Shown: piece by piece, positions 43,531-52,154 of the stretch
Layout of the letters: each line of letters begins with the position of its first letter
How positions within the stretch are numbered: the stretch's first letter is position 1
NCBI GenBank assembly: GCA_910587145.1
Contig: CAJUMH010000004.1
Location: 1 to 64,000 of the forward strand
DNA from: an uncultured Ruthenibacterium sp.
GTDB taxonomy: Bacteria; Bacillota; Clostridia; Oscillospirales; Ruminococcaceae
Reading direction: 5' to 3'
Length of the DNA stretch: 64,000 nucleotides
Notes under the pieces: model-generated
What the model was told of the DNA's origin: nothing
The model's database searches: none
The model's input: the letters and a program-made list of their open reading frames with translations, nothing else
Translations under genes and position numbers: made by a program

Positions 43531-44835
43531 GTGCGCATTGCGGGGATTATTGCGGAATACAACCCGTTCCACAACGGCCACGCGTGGCAGATTGCGCAGC
43601 TGCGCCGGCGCGGGTTCGACGCTGTGGTGTGCGTTTGCAGCCCGGGCGTGGTGCAGCGCGGCGCTCCGGCGCTGCTGCCCACCGCGGTGCGCACGGCGGC
43701 CGCGCTGGCGGGCGGGGCAGATCTGGTGCTGTGCCTGCCCGCGCCGTATGCCGCGCTCTCGTCCGAGGGCTTTGCCGCGGCGGGCGTGCGGCTGCTGACA
43801 GCGCTGGGCTGCGCGGATACACTGTGCTTTGGCGTAGAGGCGGGCACGGCGCGGGACATTGCGGGCCTTGCCGCGCTGCTGGAGGGGCCGGCGTTTGCGC
43901 CGGCTTTGCGCGAGGCGCTGAACGCCGGCCTGCCGCTGCCCGCTGCCCGTGCCGCTGCCGCCGAGCGCCTTTGCCCGGGCGCGGGCACGCTGCTGCGCGC
44001 GGGCAACACACTGCTGGGTGTGGATTACTGCCGGGCGATCCTGCGGCAGAAGAGCGGCCTTGTGCCGCTGGCGCTGCCGCGCCGGGGCGCGGCGCACAAT
44101 GCGCCGCTTTCCGCGCCGGCAGGCGCATTTTCGGGCGCGCAGGGTGCGCCCGAGGGCACGCCGGCTGAAAAGCCCTTCAGCGCATCTTCCGGCGCGCCGG
44201 ATTTGCCGGACGCGTGCGACGCGCCGCAGAAGGAATACGCCTCGGCCTCGGCGCTGCGTGCGCTGGCCGGGCAAAAAGGCGCGGCGGCGCTTGCGCCCTA
44301 TGTGCCCGCCGCGTGCCTTGCCCTTTACCGGCAGGCCGAGGCGGAGGGCGCGTGGCTCAGCGAGGCCGCGTTCAGCACTGCGGCGCTCTCGCGCCTGCGC
44401 ATGCTCTCTGTGCCGCAGCTGCGCACCGTGCGCGGCGCGGCCGAGGGGCTGGAGCACCGCCTTGCCGCCGCCGTACAGCGCGCGGGCACATGGCAAGAGC
44501 TGATCGAGGCGATGAAAACAAAGCGCTATGCCACCGCCCGCCTGCGCCGCTTCGCGCTGGACGCCGCACTGGGATATACGGCCGCGCTGCCCGCGCTGCC
44601 GCCGTATCTGCATATTCTGGGCGCGGGCGAGGCGGGCCGCACCGTGCTGCATACGGCAAAGCGCACCGCCGGCCTGCCGCTTTCGCATTCGCTCGCGCGC
44701 CTTGCCGAAACGGGCTCCGAGGCCGCCGCCGTCGCCGCCGCGCACGCCGCCGCCGAGGATTTTGCCGCCCTGTGCCTGCGCCGCCCCGCCCCTATGGGCA
44801 CAGCCTACACGGCAAAGGCGCAGTTTGTGCGATAA
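43531..44835 (+). CDS. tmcAL: tRNA(Met) cytidine acetate ligase TmcAL
   Basis: Makes N4-acetylcytidine at the wobble base of elongator tRNA-Met using acetate and ATP. The 434-residue protein begins at GTG 43531 (AAGGGGGAG upstream) with GIIAEYNPFHNGHAWQI, the family's nucleotidyltransferase signature, then CVCSPGVVQRGAPAL and ADLVLCLPAPYAALSSEGFA. The middle (about 175-235) has a low-complexity Ala/Pro/Ser insert not seen in the Bacillus enzyme. The expected CSPGxxxQRG motif is present; the usual SGNFxQRGxPA reads SPGVVQRGAPA, so the Asn is lost. The 43174-43530 gap is A-rich 3' of ackA's promoter and holds no other gene. Confidence 0.88.
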   Translation: MRIAGIIAEYNPFHNGHAWQIAQLRRRGFDAVVCVCSPGVVQRGAPALLPTAVRTAAALAGGADLVLCLPAPYAALSSEGFAAAGVRLLTALGCADTLCFGVEAGTARDIAGLAALLEGPAFAPALREALNAGLPLPAARAAAAERLCPGAGTLLRAGNTLLGVDYCRAILRQKSGLVPLALPRRGAAHNAPLSAPAGAFSGAQGAPEGTPAEKPFSASSGAPDLPDACDAPQKEYASASALRALAGQKGAAALAPYVPAACLALYRQAEAEGAWLSEAAFSTAALSRLRMLSVPQLRTVRGAAEGLEHRLAAAVQRAGTWQELIEAMKTKRYATARLRRFALDAALGYTAALPALPPYLHILGAGEAGRTVLHTAKRTAGLPLSHSLARLAETGSEAAAVAAAHAAAEDFAALCLRRPAPMGTAYTAKAQFVR

Positions 44836-44920
44836 AGACGGCCGTTTTACGGTTTGTGGGTGATCATAACGGATCGATCCTTTCTGAATATTTTCGGCGT
44901 GTGATGGGAATAGCCTGTAA

Positions 44921-44966
44921 AAAATATAAAAACAGTGCAGGCTAAGATCCGCTCAGAGCCTGCACT
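44921..44966 (-). terminator. Terminator of the metallophosphoesterase gene
   Basis: AGTGCAGGCT (44934-44943) pairs with AGCCTGCACT (44957-44966); on the minus strand GTTTTTATATTTTTT follows. The rest of the 44836-45188 gap shows no recognisable gene. Confidence 0.85.
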
Positions 44967-45188
44967 GCGTTTCGCTTCATCCCATGAGAAAGACGTTCTA
45001 ATTGGCTGAAGAGGGAGACAGCAATGAACGTCCGCTGTTCTGCCCATAGACAGAAACCGCGGACGGCATCGCGACGGTGCGGCAAAAACGGCCGATCCGA
45101 TCCAGCATTGCCTTGCCTCCTAAAGAATGTAACTCATTGTACCCCTTTTCATTCCGGCTGTCAAGAAAGATGCACCGCCGGCAGCGCC

Positions 45189-46607
45189 TCAGCGGCGGGC
45201 AGATCCGGCGCTTTGCGTGCTCTTCGCCTCGATGGCCGCCGGCCTCTGGCCGGCATTGTCATTGTCACCGGCCGGGCCGGGCGCGTCCATCACCACGGCT
45301 TTCGCGGCGGCCCGCTTTTTTTTGCGGCGGCGCACAAAGAGCGGCCAGAAAATCGCGTTGACAAGAAGCGATCCCAAAATTACGCCCAGCAGCGCCAGAT
45401 CCCAGATGCGGGACATGCGGAAAAAGCGCTGCACAGCGGCAAGGGGGCCGGGCCTGTAAAAATCCTTCAGCAGCAGAACGCGTGTTTCGTATTGGCCGGA
45501 GGCGATGGTCTTTTCGTCCACCTCAATGATGCGCACGCCGCGCGCGTCCTCGCTGTTGTAGCTTGTAAGCGTCGCGCCGGGGCAGGCCACCAGACCGACG
45601 CCGTCGAGCCGCGCCTCAAAGGAATTTACATGGTCATGGCCGAAAAATGCGGCCTTCACATCGCCCGCCTCGCGCCACGCGGCGAACTGCCCGTTGGAAT
45701 AATTGGGCGGGCACGGCGCTTCCTCTACGCCCGAAAGCCCCTCGGGGGCGGCATACCAGCCGCCCTTGCCGGCGCCCTTGCCTGCAAACGCGCCGGGCTC
45801 GTCCGCATCGCGCACACGGGTGAACACGTTATAGATCTCCGGCACAATGATATGCTGGAACACCAGCGCAGGCACGGCCTCGCCGCCGTTCGTGCGGGCC
45901 AGCGTTTCGCTTACGGTGCGGCACCACGCCACCTGCTCTTTGGTTACGCAGCCATAGCCGCCCTTTGCGTCGTATTCCAGCGAATCGACAAAATACAGGT
46001 TCAGCGCGGGGCGTGTGCCGTCCGAGGAGGTGTAGATGAGGTGATAGGTACCGCACCCGGGCAGAGACGCGCCCTCGTCCACGGCAAGGCAGCCGGGGAA
46101 CGATTGGTAATAGGCCATCTGCACTTCTTTGGAGACGCCCGCGTCCTGTGCGTCGTGGTTGCCGAACACCACCGCGAACGGGATGCCGCGTTCGGTTACG
46201 GGTGCGAGAATCTGATCGATCACGCGTTTTACGTGCGCCTCGTTGTCGCCCAGATGGAGAAAGGGGTGCTTGCCCTCGATCTGATCGCCCAGAAAGACGA
46301 CAAGATCGGGCTGTTCGGCGTCCAAAATTGCGGCGAGGCATTCCGTCAGCGTACCCGATACAAACTGTGTGGTCTGCACATCGGAAAAGACGGCGATCTT
46401 CAGCTTTCCGTTTTTGGGAAAGCGCAGCGTGCCGCCGTCTGCCTGCCCCTGCGCCGCGCCCGGCGCGCAGGCTGTTGGGGCGGGAGCGGATGCCGCAGGC
46501 ACAGCTGCCGCTAAAACGGGCGCCGCCGCCGCAACACCCGGCGCGGCAAGGCAAAGCAGCAGAGAAAAGCACAGCGCACAGCGCAGCACCCGGCGAAAGC
46601 GTTTCAT
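45189..46607 (-). CDS. Membrane-anchored metallophosphoesterase
   Basis: A 472-residue secreted calcineurin-type phosphoesterase. Signal peptide (MKRFRRVLRCALCFSLLLCLAAPG), low-complexity Ala/Pro linker to about 65, then the metal-binding motifs FSDVQ (D), VFLGDQIEG (GD), VFGNHDAQ (GNHD), LVFQHIIVPE (H) and FFGHDHVN (GHDH). One transmembrane helix (about 415-435) and a basic tail anchor it, so the catalytic domain faces outward. It resembles the Pib/DCR2-like phosphatases; substrate unknown. The start 46607 follows GAAAGGAG by about 11 bases. Confidence 0.88.
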   Translation of the reverse strand: MKRFRRVLRCALCFSLLLCLAAPGVAAAAPVLAAAVPAASAPAPTACAPGAAQGQADGGTLRFPKNGKLKIAVFSDVQTTQFVSGTLTECLAAILDAEQPDLVVFLGDQIEGKHPFLHLGDNEAHVKRVIDQILAPVTERGIPFAVVFGNHDAQDAGVSKEVQMAYYQSFPGCLAVDEGASLPGCGTYHLIYTSSDGTRPALNLYFVDSLEYDAKGGYGCVTKEQVAWCRTVSETLARTNGGEAVPALVFQHIIVPEIYNVFTRVRDADEPGAFAGKGAGKGGWYAAPEGLSGVEEAPCPPNYSNGQFAAWREAGDVKAAFFGHDHVNSFEARLDGVGLVACPGATLTSYNSEDARGVRIIEVDEKTIASGQYETRVLLLKDFYRPGPLAAVQRFFRMSRIWDLALLGVILGSLLVNAIFWPLFVRRRKKKRAAAKAVVMDAPGPAGDNDNAGQRPAAIEAKSTQSAGSARR

Positions 46608-46717
46608 AGGGAGGACACTCCTTTCTGCGATGCAAAAAACGGTTGAACAGGGAGATCGGCGGCCCGCAGGAACAGGGCGCATTTTCCTCCCCTAAAAGGC
46701 GATTCAAAAAGCGGTTT

Positions 46718-46984
46718 TTACATTTCGCGCGTATTGCGCGGCGCGGTTTGGGCGCCGGCGGCGCAGCTCTGGACATGCGCGGCGCGGCTTTGGGCGCCCG
46801 GAACGCAGCCTTGGGCGCGAACATCACTGTCCTGCACGCGTGTGGCGCGCAGGGCGCAGCCGGCGGTGCATGCGGCGCAGCTGCCGCAGCATTTGCCCGC
46901 GCGCCGGTCCTGCCAGATCCTGCGCAGCGCCAGCGCGGCGGCAAAACCAACCAGCGCCAGCAAAAACCAATCGAGGACGTTCAT
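46718..46984 (-). CDS. FeoB-associated Cys-rich membrane protein
   Basis: An 88-residue protein with one N-terminal helix (VLDWFLLALVGFAAALALRRIW) and a Cys cluster (GKCCGSCAACTAGCA), the pattern of the FeoB-associated Cys-rich family found downstream of feoB in Clostridia. The remaining 45 residues are degenerate Ala/Arg-rich text with two more Cys; relatives are shorter, so the tail may be an extension after loss of a stop. AAGGAG precedes ATG 46984. It ends the feo operon. Confidence 0.8.
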   Translation of the reverse strand: MNVLDWFLLALVGFAAALALRRIWQDRRAGKCCGSCAACTAGCALRATRVQDSDVRAQGCVPGAQSRAAHVQSCAAGAQTAPRNTREM

Positions 46985-47057
46985 CAAAAGCTCCTTTTTA
47001 AAACACTTTTTCATTTTTAATGCTGCCGCCCGCGTTCACAGGGGCTCGCGGGCGGCC

Positions 47058-49109
47058 TTAAACAAACAGGCTGCCCACCTGATACACCGCGCAGGCGCAC
47101 AGCCATGCGATGGCGCACTGGGCCAGAGCGACGCGGGCGGCGGCCCAGCCGGAATGCATCTCGCGGCGCACGGCGGCAATGGCGGCCACGCAGGGGGAAT
47201 ACAGCAGCGTAAAGGTTAAAAAGCTGAACGCGGCCAGCGGGGAGAACAGCGCCTCCAGTGCGCCGCCCAGCGTGGCGACGGTAGAGCCCGTCAGCACGGC
47301 CAGCGTGCTGACAACGGCCTCTTTGGCCGAAAAGCCGGTGATGAGCGCCGTGGCGGCGCGCCAATCGGTAAAGCCCAGCGGCGCGAAGGCGGGTGCGATC
47401 CATCTGCCGATGCCGGCCAGCATGCTCTGCGCGCTGTCGGCTACCACGTTCAGACGCGTATCGAACGACTGCAAAAACCAAATGGCGATCGTCGCCACAA
47501 AAATTACGGTAAACGCGCGCGTAAGAAAATCCTTCGCCTTATCCCAAAGCAGCAGCGCCACGCTTTTTGGGCTGGGCAGGCGGTAATTCGGCAGCTCCAT
47601 TACAAAGGGCACCGGGTTGCCGCGATAGACGGTGCTCTTCAGCAAAAGCCCCGAAAAAATGCCCACCGCCATGCCCATCACATAGAGCAGGATCATCACC
47701 ACCGCACCGTGCCGGGGAAAGAATGCCGCCGTGAACACCGCGTAGATGGGCAGCTTGGCCGAGCAGCTCATGAACGGGGTAAGCAGAATCGTCATTTTGC
47801 GGTCGCGGTCGCTGGAGAGCGTGCGCGTGGCCATAATGGCGGGTACGCTGCACCCAAAGCCGATGAGCATCGGCACAAAGCTGCGGCCCGAAAGGCCGAT
47901 GCGCCGCAAAAGCTTATCCATTACAAACGCCACGCGCGCCATGTAGCCGGAATCCTCCAACATTGAGAGAAAAAAGAACAGCGTTACAATAACGGGCAAA
48001 AAGCTCAGCACGCTGCCCACGCCCGCGCATACGCCATCGATCAGCAGGCTGTGCACCACGGGATTGATGCCGTAGGCTGTGAGCGCGCGGTCGGCCAGCG
48101 CCGTTACCGCGTCGATGCCCAGTGTCAGCAGGTCGCTCAGCGCCGTGCCGATGACGCCGAAGGTCAGCCAGAACACCAGCAGCATGATGCACAGAAAAAT
48201 GGGAATGGCCGTATATTTGCCCGTGAGCACGCGGTCGATGCGCATGCTGCGCAAATGGCTTTTGCTCTCGCCGTTTTTTACAACGGCCTGCGCGCACAGC
48301 TTTTCGATGAACGCATACCGCATATCGGCCAGCGCGGCCTCGCGGTCGGTGCCGAGCTCGGCCTCCATCTCGGCCACGCTGTGGCCGATGAGCTCCACCT
48401 CGTTGTCGGAAAGGTGCAGCATCGCAAGCATGGGGGCGTCGCCCTCCACCAGCTTTGTGGCAGCAAAGCGGTTCGGTACGCCGGCGGCCTCGGCATGGTC
48501 TTCTACAATGTGCGCCAGCGAATGAATGCACCGGTGCACCGCACCCGAGCAGAAATCCTGCCGCCGCGGCGGCGTTTTGGCGCGGGCGGTGTGCAGCGCG
48601 CGCTCGATGAGCTCGTCGATGCCCTCGTTTTTTGCCGCCGAGATGGGCACCACGGGGATGCCAAGCTCCTCCTCCAGCCGCTTTACGTTGACGGTGCTGC
48701 CGTTGGCGCGCATTTCGTCCATCATGTTCAGCGCCAGAACCATGGGGATGTTCAGCTCAATGAGCTGCAGCGTGAGGTACAGATTACGCTCGATGTTCGT
48801 CGCGTCTACAATGTTGATTACGCCGTCCGGTTTTTCGCGGATGAGAAAATCGCGCGTGACGATCTCTTCGCTGGTATAGGGCGAGAGCGAATAGATGCCC
48901 GGCAGATCCACAACGGTATTCTGCCCGGCGTCCGCCGCGTGCGCGCCGCGCCGGCGCGCCGGATGCGCCGGGCCGCCCGGCCGGATGACGCCTTCCTTTT
49001 TATCCACCGTCACGCCCGGAAAATTGCCGACGTGCTGGTTGGAACCGGTAAGCTGATTGAACAGTGTTGTTTTGCCGCAGTTCTGATTGCCTGCGAGTGC
49101 GAAAACCAT
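47058..49109 (-). CDS. feoB: Ferrous iron transporter FeoB
   Basis: Imports Fe2+ across the inner membrane. The 683-residue protein has an N-terminal G domain (about 1-170; P-loop GNQNCGKTTLF, VDKKEG, DLPGIYS, NMMDE), a helical spacer, and a polytopic membrane domain with gate motifs (VLSFLPVIVTLFFFLSMLEDSGYMARVAF; CSVPAIMATRTL; MSCSAKLPIYAV) each containing the conserved Cys/Ser. The P-loop Cys (GNQNCGKTT) replaces the usual Ser. AGGAGG precedes ATG 49109; feoA is 70 bases upstream. Confidence 0.96.
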   Translation of the reverse strand: MVFALAGNQNCGKTTLFNQLTGSNQHVGNFPGVTVDKKEGVIRPGGPAHPARRRGAHAADAGQNTVVDLPGIYSLSPYTSEEIVTRDFLIREKPDGVINIVDATNIERNLYLTLQLIELNIPMVLALNMMDEMRANGSTVNVKRLEEELGIPVVPISAAKNEGIDELIERALHTARAKTPPRRQDFCSGAVHRCIHSLAHIVEDHAEAAGVPNRFAATKLVEGDAPMLAMLHLSDNEVELIGHSVAEMEAELGTDREAALADMRYAFIEKLCAQAVVKNGESKSHLRSMRIDRVLTGKYTAIPIFLCIMLLVFWLTFGVIGTALSDLLTLGIDAVTALADRALTAYGINPVVHSLLIDGVCAGVGSVLSFLPVIVTLFFFLSMLEDSGYMARVAFVMDKLLRRIGLSGRSFVPMLIGFGCSVPAIMATRTLSSDRDRKMTILLTPFMSCSAKLPIYAVFTAAFFPRHGAVVMILLYVMGMAVGIFSGLLLKSTVYRGNPVPFVMELPNYRLPSPKSVALLLWDKAKDFLTRAFTVIFVATIAIWFLQSFDTRLNVVADSAQSMLAGIGRWIAPAFAPLGFTDWRAATALITGFSAKEAVVSTLAVLTGSTVATLGGALEALFSPLAAFSFLTFTLLYSPCVAAIAAVRREMHSGWAAARVALAQCAIAWLCACAVYQVGSLFV

Positions 49110-49179
49110 GAAAACTGCCTCCTGCGTGCATCGTGATTTTTGTAAGAGAGCGCCGCTTTTTCAATTGTGAATCGGCGGA

Positions 49180-49410
49180 TCACGCGCCGTCCTCCCTGAG
49201 CGTGATCTCCCTTGCGTCGTCCAGGCGCAGCGTGAGCTCGTAGCCGCGCAGGCGCAGCTCGATGGGGTCGCCCATCGGGGCGGCCTTCTGCACGGTGACG
49301 GTGGTATTCGGTGTGAGGCCCATATCCAGCAGACGGCGGCGCAGTGCGCCCTGCCCGCCTACGGCGGCAATGCGCCGCGTTTGCCCGATGGGAAGCTGAT
49401 CCAATGTCAT
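49180..49410 (-). CDS. feoA: FeoA domain protein
   Basis: A 76-residue SH3-like accessory protein of FeoB: LDQLPIGQTRRIAAV, LRRRLLDMGLTPNTTVTV, AAPMGDPIELRLRGYELTLR. Start 49410 follows GGGAGGGATC. First gene of the feoA-feoB-Cys-rich operon. Confidence 0.93.
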   Translation of the reverse strand: MTLDQLPIGQTRRIAAVGGQGALRRRLLDMGLTPNTTVTVQKAAPMGDPIELRLRGYELTLRLDDAREITLREDGA

Positions 49411-49444
49411 GCGTGATCCCTCCCAAAAACGTTTTCTCCCCAAT

Positions 49445-49474
49445 TTTATAAATGCAATGTTAGCAATGTCTAAC
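49445..49474 (-). promoter_or_regulatory. feo promoter with overlapping DtxR-like operator
   Basis: Minus strand: -35 TTAGAC (49473-49468), 17-base spacer, -10 TATAAA (49450-49445). The inverted repeat GTTAG-ACATTG-CTAAC (49474-49459) overlaps the -35 and resembles DtxR/IdeR-type iron operators (TTAGG...CCTAA), which would repress feo when iron is plentiful. A Fur box (GATAATGATAATC) is not present. Confidence 0.6.
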
Positions 49475-49680
49475 TAATTACACTCTTTCAGCATACACGC
49501 AACGGTTTTATTTGTCAAGACAAAATGCGCCAAAATTTGCGGGAGGCGCCCCTAAAAATGCGCGTCTTTGCGCTCAAAGCCGCAAAGACGCGATGGTTGC
49601 AAAAATGTAAGCCTGCGCACACGGGATGAAAGCCATTTCTATGGCGGAGCGGCCGACGTTTTTTTACAATAAAAGTATCA

Positions 49681-49841
49681 AAGCGTTCCGGCCGGCGCAC
49701 CGCAGGGCACAGGGCCGTGCAGCGCCGGGCAGCAAAGCGTTCCGGCCGGCGCACCGCGGGCGCAGGGCCGTGCAGCGCCGGGCAGCAAAGCGTTCCGGCC
49801 GGCGCACCGCAGGGCGCAGGGCCGTGCAGCGCCGGGCAACA
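49681..49841. repeat. Three tandem 53-54-bp GC-rich repeats
   Basis: Units at 49681-49734, 49735-49787 and 49788-49841, each beginning AAGCGTTCCGGCCGGCGCAC; they differ at three or four positions. They lie between the feo promoter and the glycosyltransferase gene with no spacers, so they are not CRISPR. One frame reads through all three without a stop on the minus strand, but with no start or ribosome site. Confidence 0.9.
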
Positions 49842-49899
49842 CAGCGCACCGCGCGCGGCGCGCTGCCTTGGGCGAGAGAGAAAGAAAGGGCGATGGGAT

Positions 49900-50625
49900 A
49901 TGAAACGGCTGTGGAAGGGACTGAGGCATATCATGATGGGGACAATAACATTTCTGTTCGCGGTGTGCGCGATTGCGGCCACGGTCATTTTGCTGCGGGG
50001 ATATCAGATGTATCAGAATGCGCTGGCCGAAAAGCCGCTGCCCGAGGCAGTGGCCGAACTGCGCGCCCAGCCGGGGTTTACCCCGCTGGACGGGCTGCCG
50101 GCGCTGTATCTGGACGCCGTGGTGGCCGTGGAGGATCACCGGTTTTACGCGCACGGCGGCATCGATATGATCGCCATCTGCCGCGCGCTTTGGAACGATC
50201 TGCGCGCCGGGGCCTATGTTGAGGGCGGCAGCACCATCACGCAGCAGCTGGCAAAAAACCTGTATTTTACCCAGGCAAAAGAGCTGACGCGCAAGGTGGC
50301 CGAGCTGTTTATGGCGTGGGAACTGGAGGCGCGCTATACAAAAGACGAGATTTTGGAGCTGTATGTGAACGGCATCTATTTTGGCGGCGGCTACTGGAAT
50401 ATCGGGCAGGCGAGCCGCGGCTATTTTGGTAAGGAGCCCGCCGAGATGACGCCATACGAATGTACGCTGCTGGCGGGCGTGCCGAACGCGCCCAACGCCT
50501 ACAACCCCGTGCAGCATGCAGAGCTTGCCGCGCAGCGCCAGCAGCGCGTGGTGGAAAAGCTGCAGCGCTACGGCTATGTAAGCGCCTTCGAGGCGCAGGA
50601 GCTGGCAGCGCTGCCCGCGATATAA
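49900..50625 (+). CDS. Monofunctional peptidoglycan glycosyltransferase (GT51)
   Basis: Polymerises lipid II into glycan strands. The 241-residue protein has one N-terminal membrane helix (about 12-36) and a complete GT51 domain: VVAVEDHRFYAHGGID (catalytic Glu), GGSTITQQLAKNLYFT, ELEARYTKDEILELYVNGIYFGGG and AGVPNAPNAYNP. No transpeptidase domain follows, so it is MtgA/SgtB-like. ATG 49900 follows AAAGGGCGATGGGA; an earlier in-frame extension lies inside the tandem repeats and is rejected. A strong terminator follows. Confidence 0.9.
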   Translation: MKRLWKGLRHIMMGTITFLFAVCAIAATVILLRGYQMYQNALAEKPLPEAVAELRAQPGFTPLDGLPALYLDAVVAVEDHRFYAHGGIDMIAICRALWNDLRAGAYVEGGSTITQQLAKNLYFTQAKELTRKVAELFMAWELEARYTKDEILELYVNGIYFGGGYWNIGQASRGYFGKEPAEMTPYECTLLAGVPNAPNAYNPVQHAELAAQRQQRVVEKLQRYGYVSAFEAQELAALPAI

Positions 50626-50635
50626 AGCGGCAAGG

Positions 50636-50667
50636 GCAGATCCCGGGTGCGGGATCTGCTTTTTTTT
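50636..50667 (+). terminator. Intrinsic terminator after the glycosyltransferase
   Basis: GCAGATCCC (50636-50644) pairs with GGGATCTGC, followed by eight T. Confidence 0.92.
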
Positions 50668-50727
50668 GCACTGCGGATGCAAAAATTTGCATTTTGCGGA
50701 AAAAAGCTATGCGGGGCCCTTTGTTTG

Positions 50728-50736
50728 TGATACAAT
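50728..50736 (+). promoter_or_regulatory. Extended -10 promoter of the alpha/beta hydrolase
   Basis: TGATACAAT (TGN plus TACAAT at 50731-50736) with no clear -35, 25 bases before the ATG. The same extended -10 occurs on the minus strand at 61242-61250. Confidence 0.5.
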
Positions 50737-50760
50737 GGATTCAGAAAAGGGGGGATCCGC

Positions 50761-51732
50761 ATGGCTTATGCGATCGACGAGATCCGCAGGGTGCCGCTCG
50801 GCGGCGTGCGGCAGAAGATCCATATCCGAGGCGAGAAGCCGGAAAATCCGGTGCTGCTGTTTTTGCACGGCGGGCCGGGCATCAGCAACCGCGACGGCGT
50901 AATGACGCGCGACAGCGATTTGTGCGATGCGTTTACGATCGTCGCGTGGGATCAGCGGGGCACGGGCGGCTCGTATTGGGGCGTTCCAAAAGAGACGCTG
51001 AACCTGGAACAGCTCATCGCCGATGCCGCAGAGCTGGTGGATTATCTGTGCAAAACACTCGGCAAGAAAAAGCTGTTTATCTGGGGCGGCAGCTGGGGCA
51101 CGGAGCTGGGCACCTACCTGTGCAGCCGGCACCCGCAGCACATTGCGGGCTATGTGGGCAGCGGCCAGCTGGTAAACGGCACGCTGAATGAGGAAATCGG
51201 CTATGACTTCGCGATGACAGAGGCAAAAAAGGCGGGCGACACCGAGGCGGTTGCCACGCTGGAGCGCATAGGCCGGCCGGTGAACGGCTGCTATCGCGAG
51301 GTGTTCGACGGCATGATGGCGCAGCGGCGCATTATGAAAAAATACGGCGGCCACTCAATGAAAAAGGGCACCTATTGGACGGATACCGCGCTGCCGCTGC
51401 TGAAAAGCCGTGAGTTTACGTTTACGGATAAGATCGGCCTTGCGCTGGGCTACAAAAAATGCCTGACCTATATGTGGCCCTCCACCATCGCCTGCGATTT
51501 TCACAAGGAATGCACCCGGTTCGAGATGCCGTACTATATTTTTCAGGGCGTGCACGACAACAACACGCCCAGCGCGCTGGTGCAGGCGTATTACGACGCC
51601 ATCGAGGCGCCCGATAAGGACCTGGTCTGGTTTGAGAATTCGGCGCACGGCCCGATGCGCGAGGAACCGGAAAAATACAAAAAGCTGCTGCGCGAAAAGC
51701 TGCTGCAGTGGTGCAAAACGGACGATATCTGA
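50761..51732 (+). CDS. Alpha/beta hydrolase, proline-iminopeptidase-like
   Basis: A 323-residue soluble hydrolase. Oxyanion motif HGGPGISN, WDQRGTGGS, nucleophile elbow GGSWGTELG, acid in GVHDNNTP and catalytic His in ENSAHGP. HGGPG and DQRGxGxS are hallmarks of S33 prolyl aminopeptidases, but some relatives are esterases. GGGGGATC precedes ATG 50761. It is a single-gene unit. Confidence 0.85.
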   Translation: MAYAIDEIRRVPLGGVRQKIHIRGEKPENPVLLFLHGGPGISNRDGVMTRDSDLCDAFTIVAWDQRGTGGSYWGVPKETLNLEQLIADAAELVDYLCKTLGKKKLFIWGGSWGTELGTYLCSRHPQHIAGYVGSGQLVNGTLNEEIGYDFAMTEAKKAGDTEAVATLERIGRPVNGCYREVFDGMMAQRRIMKKYGGHSMKKGTYWTDTALPLLKSREFTFTDKIGLALGYKKCLTYMWPSTIACDFHKECTRFEMPYYIFQGVHDNNTPSALVQAYYDAIEAPDKDLVWFENSAHGPMREEPEKYKKLLREKLLQWCKTDDI

Positions 51733-52154
51733 ACGGGCGCTTTTCGCGGCGTATGTCGCGCTGCCGTTGCCGCCTTGCCGAAAAACCGGAAAAAGAAAAG
51801 AGGAACGGCCGAAGCATTGTAATTTAAGCACAATCCCGAAAAAGGATGCACAAAAGCAGGCCCCCGGAGAAGGGCCCAATCAGGCAGGCAGTGGCCGGAC
51901 GCTCATTGAAAGAGGGAAGGAGCCCGTCCCTCCGAAGATAAGGCTGCAGGGTTCCAAGCCCGATTGATTGGTGCCGGAAAGAACATCCGGCACACAGATT
52001 GATTCGGTTCAACGCGAAGCGGAGCCCGCGCGCCCTCACGTGCTCTGTAGGACGCCTGTTTCCTCAAGACATTTTAACAAATTTTTGACTGCTGCGTCAG
52101 AGGCTCCATTCTCTTTGGCGCCCTGCGGCGCAGCGGAAAGGAATGGCCATATCT
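51733..52154. other. Non-coding stretch with hairpins before the symporter gene
   Basis: No gene with a start and ribosome site. Visible structures are GAGGGA...TCCCTC (near 51909-51935), GTGCCGGA / TCCGGCAC (near 51970-51992) flanked by two copies of GATTGATT, and an AT-rich TTTTAACAAATTTTTGACTG near 52071. It could be a long leader of the symporter gene; it matches no riboswitch I know. Confidence 0.4.

Noticed and set aside
49681..49841. CRISPR-like repeats
   Set aside because: Units are contiguous with no spacers, are 54 bases long, and no cas gene is near.
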